Source of the DNA: Candidatus Gastranaerophilales bacterium
GTDB taxonomy: Bacteria > Cyanobacteriota > Vampirovibrionia > Gastranaerophilales > Gastranaerophilaceae
Direction: 5' to 3'
Length of the DNA stretch: 7,717 bases
Assembly: GCA_905235825.1 (NCBI GenBank)
Contig: CAJONH010000121.1
Span: 1 to 7,717, forward strand
The translations under genes and the position numbers were made by a program. The notes below the pieces were generated by a model. It did no database searches. It was not told where the DNA came from and was given only the letters and a program-made list of their open reading frames with translations. Position 1 is the first letter of the stretch, and every line of letters begins with the position of its first letter. Below, piece after piece: positions 1 through 5,903 of the stretch.

Positions 1-105
1 AAAATTTTCCATTGTATATTCTTCATTTTCTTTATTAACAAATTCATCCGCAAAACAATACGGACATTTTAAATTACATTTTCTTGTCAGAAACAAATTC
101 GCCAT
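1..105 (-). CDS. Radical SAM enzyme, N-terminus only (cut by window edge)
   Basis: Only the first 35 codons lie in the window; the rest runs off the left edge. The N-terminus reads MANLFLTRKCNLKCPYC, and Cys10, Cys14 and Cys17 form the CxxxCxxC motif that binds the 4Fe-4S cluster of radical SAM enzymes, with the usual aromatic residue before the last cysteine. The motif sits very close to the N-terminus, as in many SPASM-type and RiPP-maturase-like radical SAM proteins, but the diagnostic C-terminal part is not visible, so the substrate cannot be named. The ATG is preceded by AAAAGGAAAA about ten bases upstream, a fair ribosome binding site that fixes the start. The gene follows the pilin-like gene by 26 bases on the same strand and is probably cotranscribed with it. 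The frame is too short to appear as a long ORF but is clearly genuine. Confidence 0.85.
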   Translation of the reverse strand, partial: MANLFLTRKCNLKCPYCFADEFVNKENEEYTMENF

Positions 106-131
106 TTTTTTATTTTCCTTTTTATTTATAA

Positions 132-695
132 TTATTTAACCGTTTTTAATGGTCTTTCCATTATTTGAGTTTCATAAGCAAAATCTGATGTATTAGGAAT
201 AAAAACACCTCCATCAGATGTTAAAACAATTCTTAATCCAGGAGTAGTATATATATCTCCTCTGTTTTTAGTTAAAGAAGGTATTGACTGTTCTTTTGCA
301 GAAAGTTTTCTATCTACATACACAATTTTTTGAGTACCGCTAAATCCGCCTTCAAATCCCCAATATACAATACCGTCAGCTGATTTAAAATTGGGAAATT
401 CATAAGAAGATTCATCTTGACAATTAATATCACCTATAGTATTCATATATGAAACAATCTGAGTACAAGGTGTAATATCTATACATTTTCTCCAATCCGA
501 ACCACATTCTTCTTCAGTGTCCTGTGTTGCTTTATCAAATGCAAGTACTATATTATAAAATGCTTTTTTTAAGGTCATTGCATCTTTATCCGGACTATTA
601 TTTTTTAATACCGGAATTGCAATAACAGAAACTATACCAATAACTATTAATGTTATTAGTGCTTCTGCAAGTGTAAATGCTTTATTTACTTTCAT
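132..695 (-). CDS. Type IV pilin-like / pseudopilin protein, prepilin-type N-terminus
   Basis: The 187-residue protein begins MKVNKAFTLAEALITL: a short basic leader, a prepilin peptidase site between Ala6 and Phe7, and Glu11 at position +5 of the mature protein, followed by a hydrophobic helix to about residue 30. This is the class III signal of type IV pilins and type II secretion pseudopilins, which assemble into a periplasmic or surface filament. The -1 residue is Ala rather than the usual Gly; peptidases tolerate this, though often less efficiently. The globular part has four cysteines (64, 71, 77, 92), enough for two disulfides, and its end (about 150-170) resembles the C-terminal beta region of minor pilins. 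The start is supported by AGGAG five bases upstream. The C-terminal domain is not assignable to a subtype; it may be a minor pilin, pseudopilin or a lineage-specific pilin-like protein. Confidence 0.85.
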   Translation of the reverse strand: MKVNKAFTLAEALITLIVIGIVSVIAIPVLKNNSPDKDAMTLKKAFYNIVLAFDKATQDTEEECGSDWRKCIDITPCTQIVSYMNTIGDINCQDESSYEFPNFKSADGIVYWGFEGGFSGTQKIVYVDRKLSAKEQSIPSLTKNRGDIYTTPGLRIVLTSDGGVFIPNTSDFAYETQIMERPLKTVK

Positions 696-727
696 TCTGA
701 CTCCTATGCACTTTAAATACGGTTTTT

Positions 728-736
728 ATTATATCA
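728..736 (-). promoter_or_regulatory. Extended -10 promoter element for the pilin-like gene
   Basis: On the minus strand the sequence reads TGATATAAT, a perfect TATAAT preceded by the TGn extension, about 32 bases upstream of the pilin-like ATG. No good -35 hexamer lies at the expected distance, which is common for extended -10 promoters. It sits in the 82-base gap after queE, so the pilin-like and radical SAM genes can be expressed independently of the upstream operon. Confidence 0.5.
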
Positions 737-777
737 TAACATATAAATCTTTTATTAATAAAATTATTTAAAATAAT

Positions 778-1443
778 TTATCTTACATTAAGAAATTTAT
801 GCACTTGAGGTATTAGTCTGACATTTTGATATAGATTAATAAATCTATAAAATATTTTATTAATAAATTCTGTTTTAAGTTCTAAAATTTCCCCGTTCAT
901 TTTTGGTTGTAAGATTAGGAAAACTGAATATTTTTTAGCAAGAGAAATGCAGGTTAAAATTTCTTCTTCCGTTATATTTTCATCAAAAACAATTTTTATG
1001 AATAATTCTTTCTGCTTTGCTATCTTAATAAACTGTTCATGTTCAGTGAAAACATTTTTTCCTCCTGTACAAGACGGTAATTTAATATCCATTGATATGA
1101 TATCAACATTATTAATTATTTTTTCCAAATTGGAAAATAAAATTCCGTTTGTTTCCAAATATATTTTTTTATCTGCCAGAGGCAGAAAATTTATTAAAAA
1201 ATCGGTTTCAAGAAGGGGTTCACCGCCTGTTAAACTTATTGAATGTACGTTTTTTTTATTATTTACAATGCCTGCCAATTCTTTTGCCGTATATTCTTTT
1301 AAATTCGATTTAAAATCGGTATCACAATATCTGCAATTAAGATTACAGCGGGCAAATCTTATGAATAACTGATTTACCCCGACATATAGACCTTCACCCT
1401 GAATAGATTCAAAAATTTCTTTAATTAAAACTTTATCTTGCAT
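778..1443 (-). CDS. queE: 7-carboxy-7-deazaguanine synthase QueE (radical SAM)
   Basis: The 221-residue protein makes 7-carboxy-7-deazaguanine from 6-carboxytetrahydropterin, the ring-contracting step on the way to preQ0, queuosine and other 7-deazaguanines; it uses SAM, a 4Fe-4S cluster and Mg2+. Visible family signatures are FESIQGEG (11-18), the cluster motif CNLNCRYCDT (Cys33, Cys37, Cys40, then Asp41-Thr42), TGGEP (72-76) for SAM binding, ETNG (97-100), DIKLPS (119-124), and the C-terminal PQVHKFLNVR matching the usual PQ-HK-x-GVR ending. Length is typical. The ATG lies 11 bases inside the end of dnaJ, in another frame, with only a weak purine-rich site (AAGAAAAGAT) upstream, so translation is probably coupled to dnaJ. 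No queC, queD or queF is in the window, so the rest of the pathway must be elsewhere. Confidence 0.93.
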   Translation of the reverse strand: MQDKVLIKEIFESIQGEGLYVGVNQLFIRFARCNLNCRYCDTDFKSNLKEYTAKELAGIVNNKKNVHSISLTGGEPLLETDFLINFLPLADKKIYLETNGILFSNLEKIINNVDIISMDIKLPSCTGGKNVFTEHEQFIKIAKQKELFIKIVFDENITEEEILTCISLAKKYSVFLILQPKMNGEILELKTEFINKIFYRFINLYQNVRLIPQVHKFLNVR

Positions 1444-2506
1444 TTCTAAAATCTTTTCTTACGTCAAAATTTGAACAATTTTTCAATTTTTCATACAACT
1501 GTTTTTCTTCCTCTGATAATTTATCGGGCATTTTAATTATAACCGTTATAATAATGTCGCCTCTTTGTGATTTGGTTTTATTTTCTATACCAAGTCCGGT
1601 TATTCTTAATTTTTGACCTGATGAAGTCAATGGAGGAAGTTTGACCGTTATTGTTTCTTTTAATACTTCTAACGGAATATCTGCACCGAGTGCTGCTTCT
1701 GTCGGGGTAACAGGCAGAGTAATCAAAATATCACTGCCGTTAGTTTCAATATATTTATCTTTTTCTATATTGATTATAAGGTATAAATCACCGTTTTTAC
1801 CGCCGTTTTGTCCTTTGTTGCCTTCTTTTCTTACTCTTACTTTTGAGCCTTGTTTTACACCTTTTGGAATTTTTACATTAATTTTTTTCTGACTCTGAAT
1901 TTGCCCGATACCCCTGCAAACAGAGCATTGTTCTCCGTTAATAAATTTTCTTCCTTCACAAGATGGACACGGCTCGGTATGTAAAATATTAACTTTTCTT
2001 ATTGTCCCTTCAACAGCTTCAACTGGAGATATTGTAACATCGGTTTTAATGTCATCTCCGTCAACCGGCTGAGGTGACGATTTAGCTCCTTTTTTCGTGT
2101 TTCTTTTATTTTGCGTATGAAATAAACTGTCCAGTGCATCATTTATCGACTGTGAAAATGATTCTTTTTGTTCGTTTTTTGTTTCCTGTTGAACTTTTGT
2201 TTTTGCTTTTTTTATAAATTCATTATAATTTTTCTTTGAGTCTTCGTTCTTTTTCTCAAACTCTTTTTTCAATTTTTCACGATAATATCCGTGTACAATA
2301 TCATATTTTTCTTTTTCTGCGGGATTTGATAAAACTTCATAAGCCTCTTGAATTTCTTTAAATTTTTCGGCATCGGCATTTTTACCTGCTACATCAGGAT
2401 GATAAAGTCTTACAAGTTTCCTGTATGCTGTTTTAATTTCGGCAGCAGTTGCACCATAATCAGTTTCTAAAATTTTATATAAATCTCTGTTATAATTATG
2501 TGACAA
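1433..2506 (-). CDS. dnaJ: DnaJ-type Hsp40 co-chaperone with a single (half) zinc finger
   Basis: This 357-residue cytoplasmic Hsp40 should deliver unfolded proteins to DnaK and stimulate its ATPase. The J domain spans about residues 6-72 with the essential HPD at 36-38. A charged Lys/Glu/Gln-rich linker (about 75-150) replaces the usual Gly/Phe-rich segment. The substrate-binding beta domains follow (about 155-335) but are interrupted by only two cysteine motifs, CPSCEGRK (180-187) and CSVCRGIG (194-201). Canonical DnaJ has four such motifs making two zinc centres; this one appears to keep the first and last repeats, enough for one zinc ion. The start is TTG, supported by AAAGGAG seven bases upstream and by the normal J-domain position. 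It is preceded by bioD and overlaps queE at its 3' end. A divergent paralogue of canonical dnaJ is likely, so the symbol is approximate. Confidence 0.88.
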   Translation of the reverse strand: MSHNYNRDLYKILETDYGATAAEIKTAYRKLVRLYHPDVAGKNADAEKFKEIQEAYEVLSNPAEKEKYDIVHGYYREKLKKEFEKKNEDSKKNYNEFIKKAKTKVQQETKNEQKESFSQSINDALDSLFHTQNKRNTKKGAKSSPQPVDGDDIKTDVTISPVEAVEGTIRKVNILHTEPCPSCEGRKFINGEQCSVCRGIGQIQSQKKINVKIPKGVKQGSKVRVRKEGNKGQNGGKNGDLYLIINIEKDKYIETNGSDILITLPVTPTEAALGADIPLEVLKETITVKLPPLTSSGQKLRITGLGIENKTKSQRGDIIITVIIKMPDKLSEEEKQLYEKLKNCSNFDVRKDFRNAR

Positions 2507-2524
2507 ATTTAATCTCCTTTTATA

Positions 2525-2552
2525 ATTTTACGGGCAGATTAAAAAATATCAA
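2525..2552 (-). promoter_or_regulatory. Possible promoter in the bioD-dnaJ gap
   Basis: On the minus strand TTGATA (2552-2547) and TAAAAT (2530-2525) are separated by 16 bases, a reasonable sigma-70-type match. It lies just after the bioD stop codon and just ahead of the dnaJ ribosome binding site, so dnaJ-queE could be transcribed separately from bioD. In DNA this AT-rich, such matches occur by chance. Confidence 0.35.
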
Positions 2553-2557
2553 TTGTT

Positions 2558-3229
2558 TTATAAAATTTTTTGAACAATATTACCGAAAATATTTTTTATT
2601 GACTCTGTATCATCGCCCAAATCCTTTATTGTTCCCAAAATAGGGACATCAGTATACATTTCAAGTTCTTTGATAAAATTTTGAGTTGCTAAATCTGTGC
2701 TTTTTTCCGGAAGTTTATTTATTATTATACCTTTTATGCTTATATTGTTTGTTTTTGCATAATGAACGGTTAAAAGCGTATGGTTTAATCTTCCCAAAAA
2801 AGGAACAGTAACAATTATTATCGGAATATTAAGCTCTTTTATTAAATCGGCACAGAGCATATTATCGGTTGCAGGTGCTAAAATACCGCCTGCACCTTCA
2901 ACAAGAGTAATATCATTTTCTTTGGAAAACTCTGTAAAATCAGCTTTAATTTTATTTATATCGATTTTTATGCCGGAGAGTCTTGCCGCCAGAGCGGGAG
3001 AAACCTCGCCTTCCAACAGATATGAGCATTTTGTATTAATTTCTTTTGAAAGAGCTTTTACTGCTTCAAGGTCAGGAGCTAAATTTCCGTTTGCGGTTTT
3101 TATCGCCCCCGATTGAAGCGGTTTAAAAACTCCTGCTTTTTTTCCCTGTTTATAACACTCAAATGCCAAACCTTTTGTTACAAATGTTTTTCCTATATCA
3201 GTATCTATTCCGGTTATAAAATATTCCAT
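2558..3229 (-). CDS. bioD: Dethiobiotin synthetase BioD
   Basis: The enzyme closes the ureido ring of dethiobiotin from 7,8-diaminopelargonate, CO2 and ATP, the penultimate step of biotin synthesis, in the cytoplasm as a homodimer. The protein (223 residues from the start chosen here) begins MEYFITGIDTDIGKT, the BioD form of the P-loop (GIDTDIGKT, 7-15). KPLQSG (36-41) carries the conserved Lys for substrate and phosphate, EGAGG (111-115) is the second nucleotide and metal site, and NKL (171-173) is the nucleotide-base motif. The ATG at 3229 has AAGGAA upstream and matches family N-termini; a longer in-frame GTG at 3256 would add nine unconserved residues and lacks a well placed ribosome binding site. 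No bioA, bioB or bioF is nearby. It leads a same-strand run with dnaJ and queE, 51 bases before dnaJ. Confidence 0.93.
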   Translation of the reverse strand: MEYFITGIDTDIGKTFVTKGLAFECYKQGKKAGVFKPLQSGAIKTANGNLAPDLEAVKALSKEINTKCSYLLEGEVSPALAARLSGIKIDINKIKADFTEFSKENDITLVEGAGGILAPATDNMLCADLIKELNIPIIIVTVPFLGRLNHTLLTVHYAKTNNISIKGIIINKLPEKSTDLATQNFIKELEMYTDVPILGTIKDLGDDTESIKNIFGNIVQKIL

Positions 3230-3276
3230 TATAAAATTCCTTATATCCTTTTTCACAATAAAATTTAATACCTTTT

Positions 3277-3285
3277 ATTTTAACA
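3277..3285 (-). promoter_or_regulatory. Possible extended -10 element for bioD
   Basis: The minus strand reads TGTTAAAAT, a TGn extension followed by TAAAAT, 47 bases ahead of the bioD ATG. The -35 region is a poly-T stretch without a clear hexamer. It is the best candidate start point for the bioD-dnaJ-queE run within the 205-base divergent spacer, but it is weak. Confidence 0.3.
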
Positions 3286-3342
3286 TTAAAAAAAAATATG
3301 TTCCGTCGCTGTCATCATTCATGTGAAGATTTAATTTAAAAT

Positions 3343-3360
3343 ATTAATCTAAAGATTAAT
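3343..3360. repeat. Perfect 8-base inverted repeat in divergent promoter region
   Basis: ATTAATCT and AGATTAAT are exact inverted copies separated by two bases, in the spacer between divergently transcribed bioD and the AMIN-like gene. The symmetry and position fit a dimeric repressor or activator site acting on either gene. It does not match a BirA operator as known from other bacteria. Chance is possible because the arms are mostly A and T. Confidence 0.4.
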
Positions 3361-3434
3361 GTCTTTTTATAAACCGTTAGATTGATGTGTTTTTTTTATA
3401 AACTCTTTAGAATTATTAAAAAAGGGTAGTTTTA

Positions 3435-4109
3435 ATGAATATAGGGAAAGAGTATATTAAAAAAATTTTACTTTGTTTGTGTGTATTATTTTTTGCAGTA
3501 TCATCGGCAGAAGCCGTAAATAATTCACTTGCCGGAATTGATGTTAAGCAAAATACAAAAGACGCATATAGTATTATTTTAAAGCTCGACGGTAAAACTA
3601 AAATAAATAAAATTACAAATGCTAATAATCGTTTGACTCTTATGCTGAATTCTACCGTTCCTTCGGATGCCATAGAAATAATTTATGATAATACATCGAA
3701 TATTAATAATGTTACCGTTCAGAAAAAAAATTCGGATAATACACTTGTAATACTTGAAGGTAAAAATATTTCCAATGCAAATATTTTTACTCAAGATATT
3801 TCAACTGGACTTATCAATCCCATAAATACGGAAACCGTATTTTTCGGTGTAAATAAAGATATGCTTACATTCTCGATAGGTGCAATGTTTATTTGGTTTT
3901 TAGCAATTTTTGGATTAAAAATAAACCGCAGAAAAGATAAAAAAATGCAAATAAACAATAAATTAAAAATAAATCAATTAAGAGATGCTAAATATTCAAG
4001 AACAACTCCTTCAATAGCATATACTGCCGAAAATTCTTTTGTAAGCGTACCTAAAGATTTTGTTATTAACAAATATATGAAAAATGAAAAAATTAAAAAA
4101 GCAGGTTAA
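3435..4109 (+). CDS. Exported AMIN-like envelope protein with a transmembrane anchor
   Basis: The 224-residue protein has a signal peptide (basic residues 5-10, hydrophobic core 11-22, probable cleavage after Ala-Glu-Ala at 25-27). A beta-rich exported segment follows (about 30-135), with alternating hydrophobic strands such as YSIILKLDG and RLTLMLNS. One transmembrane helix spans about 144-162 and is followed by the positively charged stop-transfer segment KINRRKDKK. A basic tail of about 60 residues would lie in the cytoplasm. The exported segment looks like an AMIN-type domain, which in other bacteria targets proteins to peptidoglycan or secretin complexes, but the match is by eye and not certain. 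The start has AAAAGGG upstream with good spacing. Its gene precedes smpB on the same strand by 57 bases. A link to envelope or pilus assembly is possible, since a pilin-like gene is nearby, but is inference. Confidence 0.7.
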   Translation: MNIGKEYIKKILLCLCVLFFAVSSAEAVNNSLAGIDVKQNTKDAYSIILKLDGKTKINKITNANNRLTLMLNSTVPSDAIEIIYDNTSNINNVTVQKKNSDNTLVILEGKNISNANIFTQDISTGLINPINTETVFFGVNKDMLTFSIGAMFIWFLAIFGLKINRRKDKKMQINNKLKINQLRDAKYSRTTPSIAYTAENSFVSVPKDFVINKYMKNEKIKKAG

Positions 4110-4128
4110 TAATAAACCTTAATTAGTT

Positions 4129-4162
4129 TTGTTTTTCTGCTTTATCGTGATAATATTATAAT
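4129..4162 (+). promoter_or_regulatory. Promoter almost on top of the smpB start codon
   Basis: Two overlapping -10 candidates lie just ahead of smpB: TGATAATAT (4148-4156, extended form, with TTGTTT at 4129-4134 sixteen bases upstream) and a perfect TATAAT at 4157-4162. Either would start the transcript within a few bases of the ATG at 4167. That gives smpB a leaderless or nearly leaderless mRNA, consistent with the absence of any Shine-Dalgarno sequence. Confidence 0.45.
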
Positions 4163-4166
4163 CATT

Positions 4167-4616
4167 ATGGGTAAAAAAATAGTATCAACAAATAAAAAAG
4201 CATTTCACGAATATCATATTTTTGATAAATACAATGCTGGTATGGTATTAACAGGAACTGAAATTAAATCAATAAGAAAAGGAGCTGTTAATTTAAAAGA
4301 CAGTTTTGTAAAAATTTTTGATAACGAAGTTTTTCTTTATAACTGTCATATAAGTCTATACGAGCAGGGAAACCGATATAATCACGAAGAAAAACGTATA
4401 CGTAAACTGCTTTTAAACCGTAAAGAAATTGAAAAAATGCTGGGAAAAATAAAAAAAGACGGTTATGCAATTATACCGATTGAATTATTTCTTGAAAACG
4501 GCTGGGCAAAACTTGAAATAGCTCTTGCAAAAGGTAAAAAATTGTATGATAAGCGTGAAGACCTTGCAAAAAAAGCTCAAACACGGGATATTCAAAGAGC
4601 GGTTAAAAATAAATAA
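4167..4616 (+). CDS. smpB: SsrA-binding protein SmpB
   Basis: SmpB binds tmRNA (SsrA), mimics the anticodon arm of the tRNA-like part and brings it to stalled ribosomes for trans-translation. The 149-residue length is normal. Signatures are STNKKAFHEYHI (7-18), the strongly conserved GTEIKSIRKG (30-39) and LKDSF (43-47) of the beta-barrel core, and the basic C-terminal tail with GKKLYDKRE (123-131) and later Arg140 and Arg144, which enters the mRNA channel and forms a helix. The ATG at 4167 gives the standard N-terminus; no ribosome binding site precedes it and a -10 box lies four bases away. The tmRNA gene is not in this window. The following acetyltransferase gene starts 10 bases after the stop codon, so the two are probably one transcript. 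Confidence 0.95.
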   Translation: MGKKIVSTNKKAFHEYHIFDKYNAGMVLTGTEIKSIRKGAVNLKDSFVKIFDNEVFLYNCHISLYEQGNRYNHEEKRIRKLLLNRKEIEKMLGKIKKDGYAIIPIELFLENGWAKLEIALAKGKKLYDKREDLAKKAQTRDIQRAVKNK

Positions 4617-4626
4617 AGAGGTTATT

Positions 4627-5112
4627 ATGATTGATTTTATTGAAGCTGAAAATATTAAAGATTTGGCAGATTTAGCCTCCGAAATTTGGCATGAATACTG
4701 GGTTGAACTTTTAGCTCCCGAACAAATTGATTATATGGTTGAAAAGTTCCAGTCTGAAAAAGCAATGAATGAGCAGATAAAAAACGAAAATTATATTTAT
4801 TTTTATATTCTCAAAGACGGCGAAAAAGCAGGCTATATTGGGATGAGTCATAAAGAGGACGGACTTTTTCTCTCTAAATTGTATATAAAGAAAGAGTACA
4901 GGCATAAAGGATTAGGTACAAAGGCTTTTGATTTTATTAAAGAATATGCGAAATCTTGCAATTATGATAAAATTACTTTAACCGTTAATAAAGAAAATGA
5001 AAATACAATCAGGGCTTATGATAAGTGGGGGTTCAAAACAATTGATGCCGTAGTAACAGATATCGGCAGCGGTTTTGTAATGGATGATTATATAATGCAA
5101 TATTCTTTGTAA
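4627..5112 (+). CDS. GNAT family N-acetyltransferase
   Basis: The 161-residue protein has the GNAT fold. LFLSKLYIKKEYRHKGLG (80-97) holds beta-4 and the acetyl-CoA pyrophosphate loop, with the R/QxxGxG/A motif as Arg92-Gly95-Gly97, followed by the helix FDFIKEYAK. Motif B follows at 117-137 with LTVNKENENTIRAYDKWGF, including the conserved Asn and Tyr that line the CoA exit. The N-terminal DLASEIWHEYW and QIDYMVEKFQS are shared by a common small-molecule or protein acetyltransferase subgroup of unknown substrate. The start at 4627 is chosen over an upstream in-frame ATG at 4525 because the latter lies within smpB, adds a non-homologous basic stretch, and lacks the GAGG site seen six bases before 4627. 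It is cotranscribed with smpB by spacing; a functional link to trans-translation is not implied. Confidence 0.88.
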   Translation: MIDFIEAENIKDLADLASEIWHEYWVELLAPEQIDYMVEKFQSEKAMNEQIKNENYIYFYILKDGEKAGYIGMSHKEDGLFLSKLYIKKEYRHKGLGTKAFDFIKEYAKSCNYDKITLTVNKENENTIRAYDKWGFKTIDAVVTDIGSGFVMDDYIMQYSL

Positions 5113-5207
5113 TCATTATATTTTTATACGCAAATATTCCTATATGCACACCTAAAATTTCATGTCATACCGTATGCATAGAAAACTTTTGTCAAAATAG
5201 TCAGCAA

Positions 5208-5273
5208 GCAGGGTAGACTTTAGTCTGCAAAAAAATGAAATCTTAAATTTCGGTAGGCTAAAGCCTACCCTAC
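5208..5273. repeat. REP/BIME-like element, copy 1
   Basis: This 66-base element consists of two facing palindromes joined by a 22-base AT-rich linker. The left one is preceded by GCAG and reads GGTAGACTTTAGTCTGCA, slightly decayed, with a G-T wobble and one broken end pair. The right one is GGTAGGCTAAAGCCTACC, a perfect palindrome apart from the loop, followed by CTAC and then more CTA triplets. The layout (GTAG-like tetranucleotide, stem-loop, linker, stem-loop, CTAC) is that of a BIME made of two inverted REP units, the type mobilised by RAYT (TnpA-REP) transposases in other bacteria. No such transposase is in the window. It lies 95 bases after the acetyltransferase gene and could also stabilise or terminate its mRNA. 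A second copy of identical length lies at 5759-5824 in the same orientation. Confidence 0.85.
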
Positions 5274-5326
5274 TACTACTATAAATTATAATGCCGATTA
5301 TTTCATAAAAATTTATTTAAAATATT

Positions 5327-5716
5327 TTAATAAAATAACAAGATAACAACAAAAACGGAAATTATAGAAATCAATGTAATTAATGAGACTGCAGAAAAAC
5401 AAATTAAGCCAATTAGAAAAAATGTATTATATACTCTATTGTCTATAAATTTATTTTGTTTTATTTTAATACCATTAAAACATAAAAGAAATATAAAAAA
5501 AGCTATTCTGGTAAAAATTAAATAATAAACACTAAAAATTAACATTATATCGCCTGCGGAAAAACGATAAGAACCTATTGATACACTATAAAAATGTAAA
5601 CAATATAAAAAATCTAAATAACCAATTAAAGAAATCAAATTCCAAGATATGTAATATTTTAAGTTACATATCTTGATGAATATTTTTTTTAAATCAAATA
5701 AATGTTTAATTTTCAT
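5327..5716 (-). CDS. Small multi-pass membrane protein, unknown function
   Basis: The family is not recognised. The 129-residue product is strongly hydrophobic, with probable membrane segments at about 21-44, 54-80 and 97-128 (the last could be one long or two short helices) and a charged loop GIKIKQNKFIDNR at 82-94. The start has no Shine-Dalgarno site; instead a TTGTAT / TATCTT promoter-like pair places the transcript start at the ATG. The gene fills most of the space between the two REP-like elements and runs against the direction of its neighbours, which marks it as accessory. Its first residues (MKIKHLF...KK) and its upstream region resemble those of the small membrane-protein gene at 7442-7675. 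A partner or immunity role for the nearby hydrolase is possible but only by position. A chance ORF in AT-rich DNA remains possible, although the length and membrane topology argue for a real gene. Confidence 0.55.
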   Translation of the reverse strand: MKIKHLFDLKKIFIKICNLKYYISWNLISLIGYLDFLYCLHFYSVSIGSYRFSAGDIMLIFSVYYLIFTRIAFFIFLLCFNGIKIKQNKFIDNRVYNTFFLIGLICFSAVSLITLISIISVFVVILLFY

Positions 5717-5722
5717 AAAAAA

Positions 5723-5751
5723 AAGATAACAAAATTGAATATAAAATACAA
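5723..5751 (-). promoter_or_regulatory. Promoter for the 129-residue membrane protein, leaderless layout
   Basis: On the minus strand TTGTAT (5751-5746) and TATCTT (5728-5723) are separated by exactly 17 bases, and a TGT precedes the second box. The ATG follows six bases later, so transcription would begin at or next to the start codon. The same TTGTAT-17-TAT arrangement occurs before the gene at 7442-7675. Confidence 0.4.
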
Positions 5752-5758
5752 TATAGTA

Positions 5759-5824
5759 GTAGGGTAGACTTTAGTCTACCAAACAATAAAATCTTAAATT
5801 TCGGCAGACTAAAGTCTGCCCTAC
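5759..5824. repeat. REP/BIME-like element, copy 2
   Basis: This is the better preserved copy, again 66 bases: GTAG, the perfect palindrome GGTAGACTTTAGTCTACC, a linker sharing the ATCTTAAATTTCGG core with copy 1, the perfect palindrome GGCAGACTAAAGTCTGCC, then CTAC. Compared with copy 1, stem positions change in pairs (T-A to C-G, and G-C to A-T), so pairing is kept while sequence drifts; selection or mobilisation acts on the hairpin. The preceding bases TATAGTAGTAG (5752-5762) are the exact inverse of CTACTACTATA at 5273-5283 beside copy 1, so the stretch between the two elements is bounded by inverted repeats of about 29 bases when the adjacent hairpins are included. Confidence 0.88.
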
Positions 5825-5903
5825 AGCTTGAAAATAAAATTCTAATAAGGTGAAATACTGAACAAAACCCGTTAGTCAAATTCTTAATAAAAATTTACAT
5901 ATA

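Noticed and set aside
750..779. AT-only palindromes (TTTTATTAATAAAA, and AAATTATTT facing AAATAATTT) after queE.
   Set aside because: Such palindromes are expected in sequence this rich in A and T; there is no GC in the stems for a terminator.
3230..3256. Extended bioD start at GTG 3256.
   Set aside because: It adds nine residues not typical of BioD and lacks a well spaced ribosome binding site, whereas the ATG at 3229 has AAGGAA and the standard N-terminus.
3298..3339. A 13-codon ORF (MFRRCHHSCEDLI) in a patch of higher GC between the divergent genes, resembling a Cys/His-rich leader peptide.
   Set aside because: There is no ribosome binding site, it is very short and no attenuator structure follows. 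Only conservation in relatives would revive it.
4098..4143. Possible terminator between the AMIN-like gene and smpB (AGGTT/AACCT, or AAAGCAG/CTGCTTT, with T-rich sequence).
   Set aside because: The two pairings compete, stems are only 5-7 pairs and the geometry is poor, so it cannot be told from chance.
5208..5824. The repeated palindromic units as a CRISPR array.
   Set aside because: There are only two copies separated by 485 bases, with no regular spacers and no cas genes; the GTAG-hairpin layout fits REP elements better.
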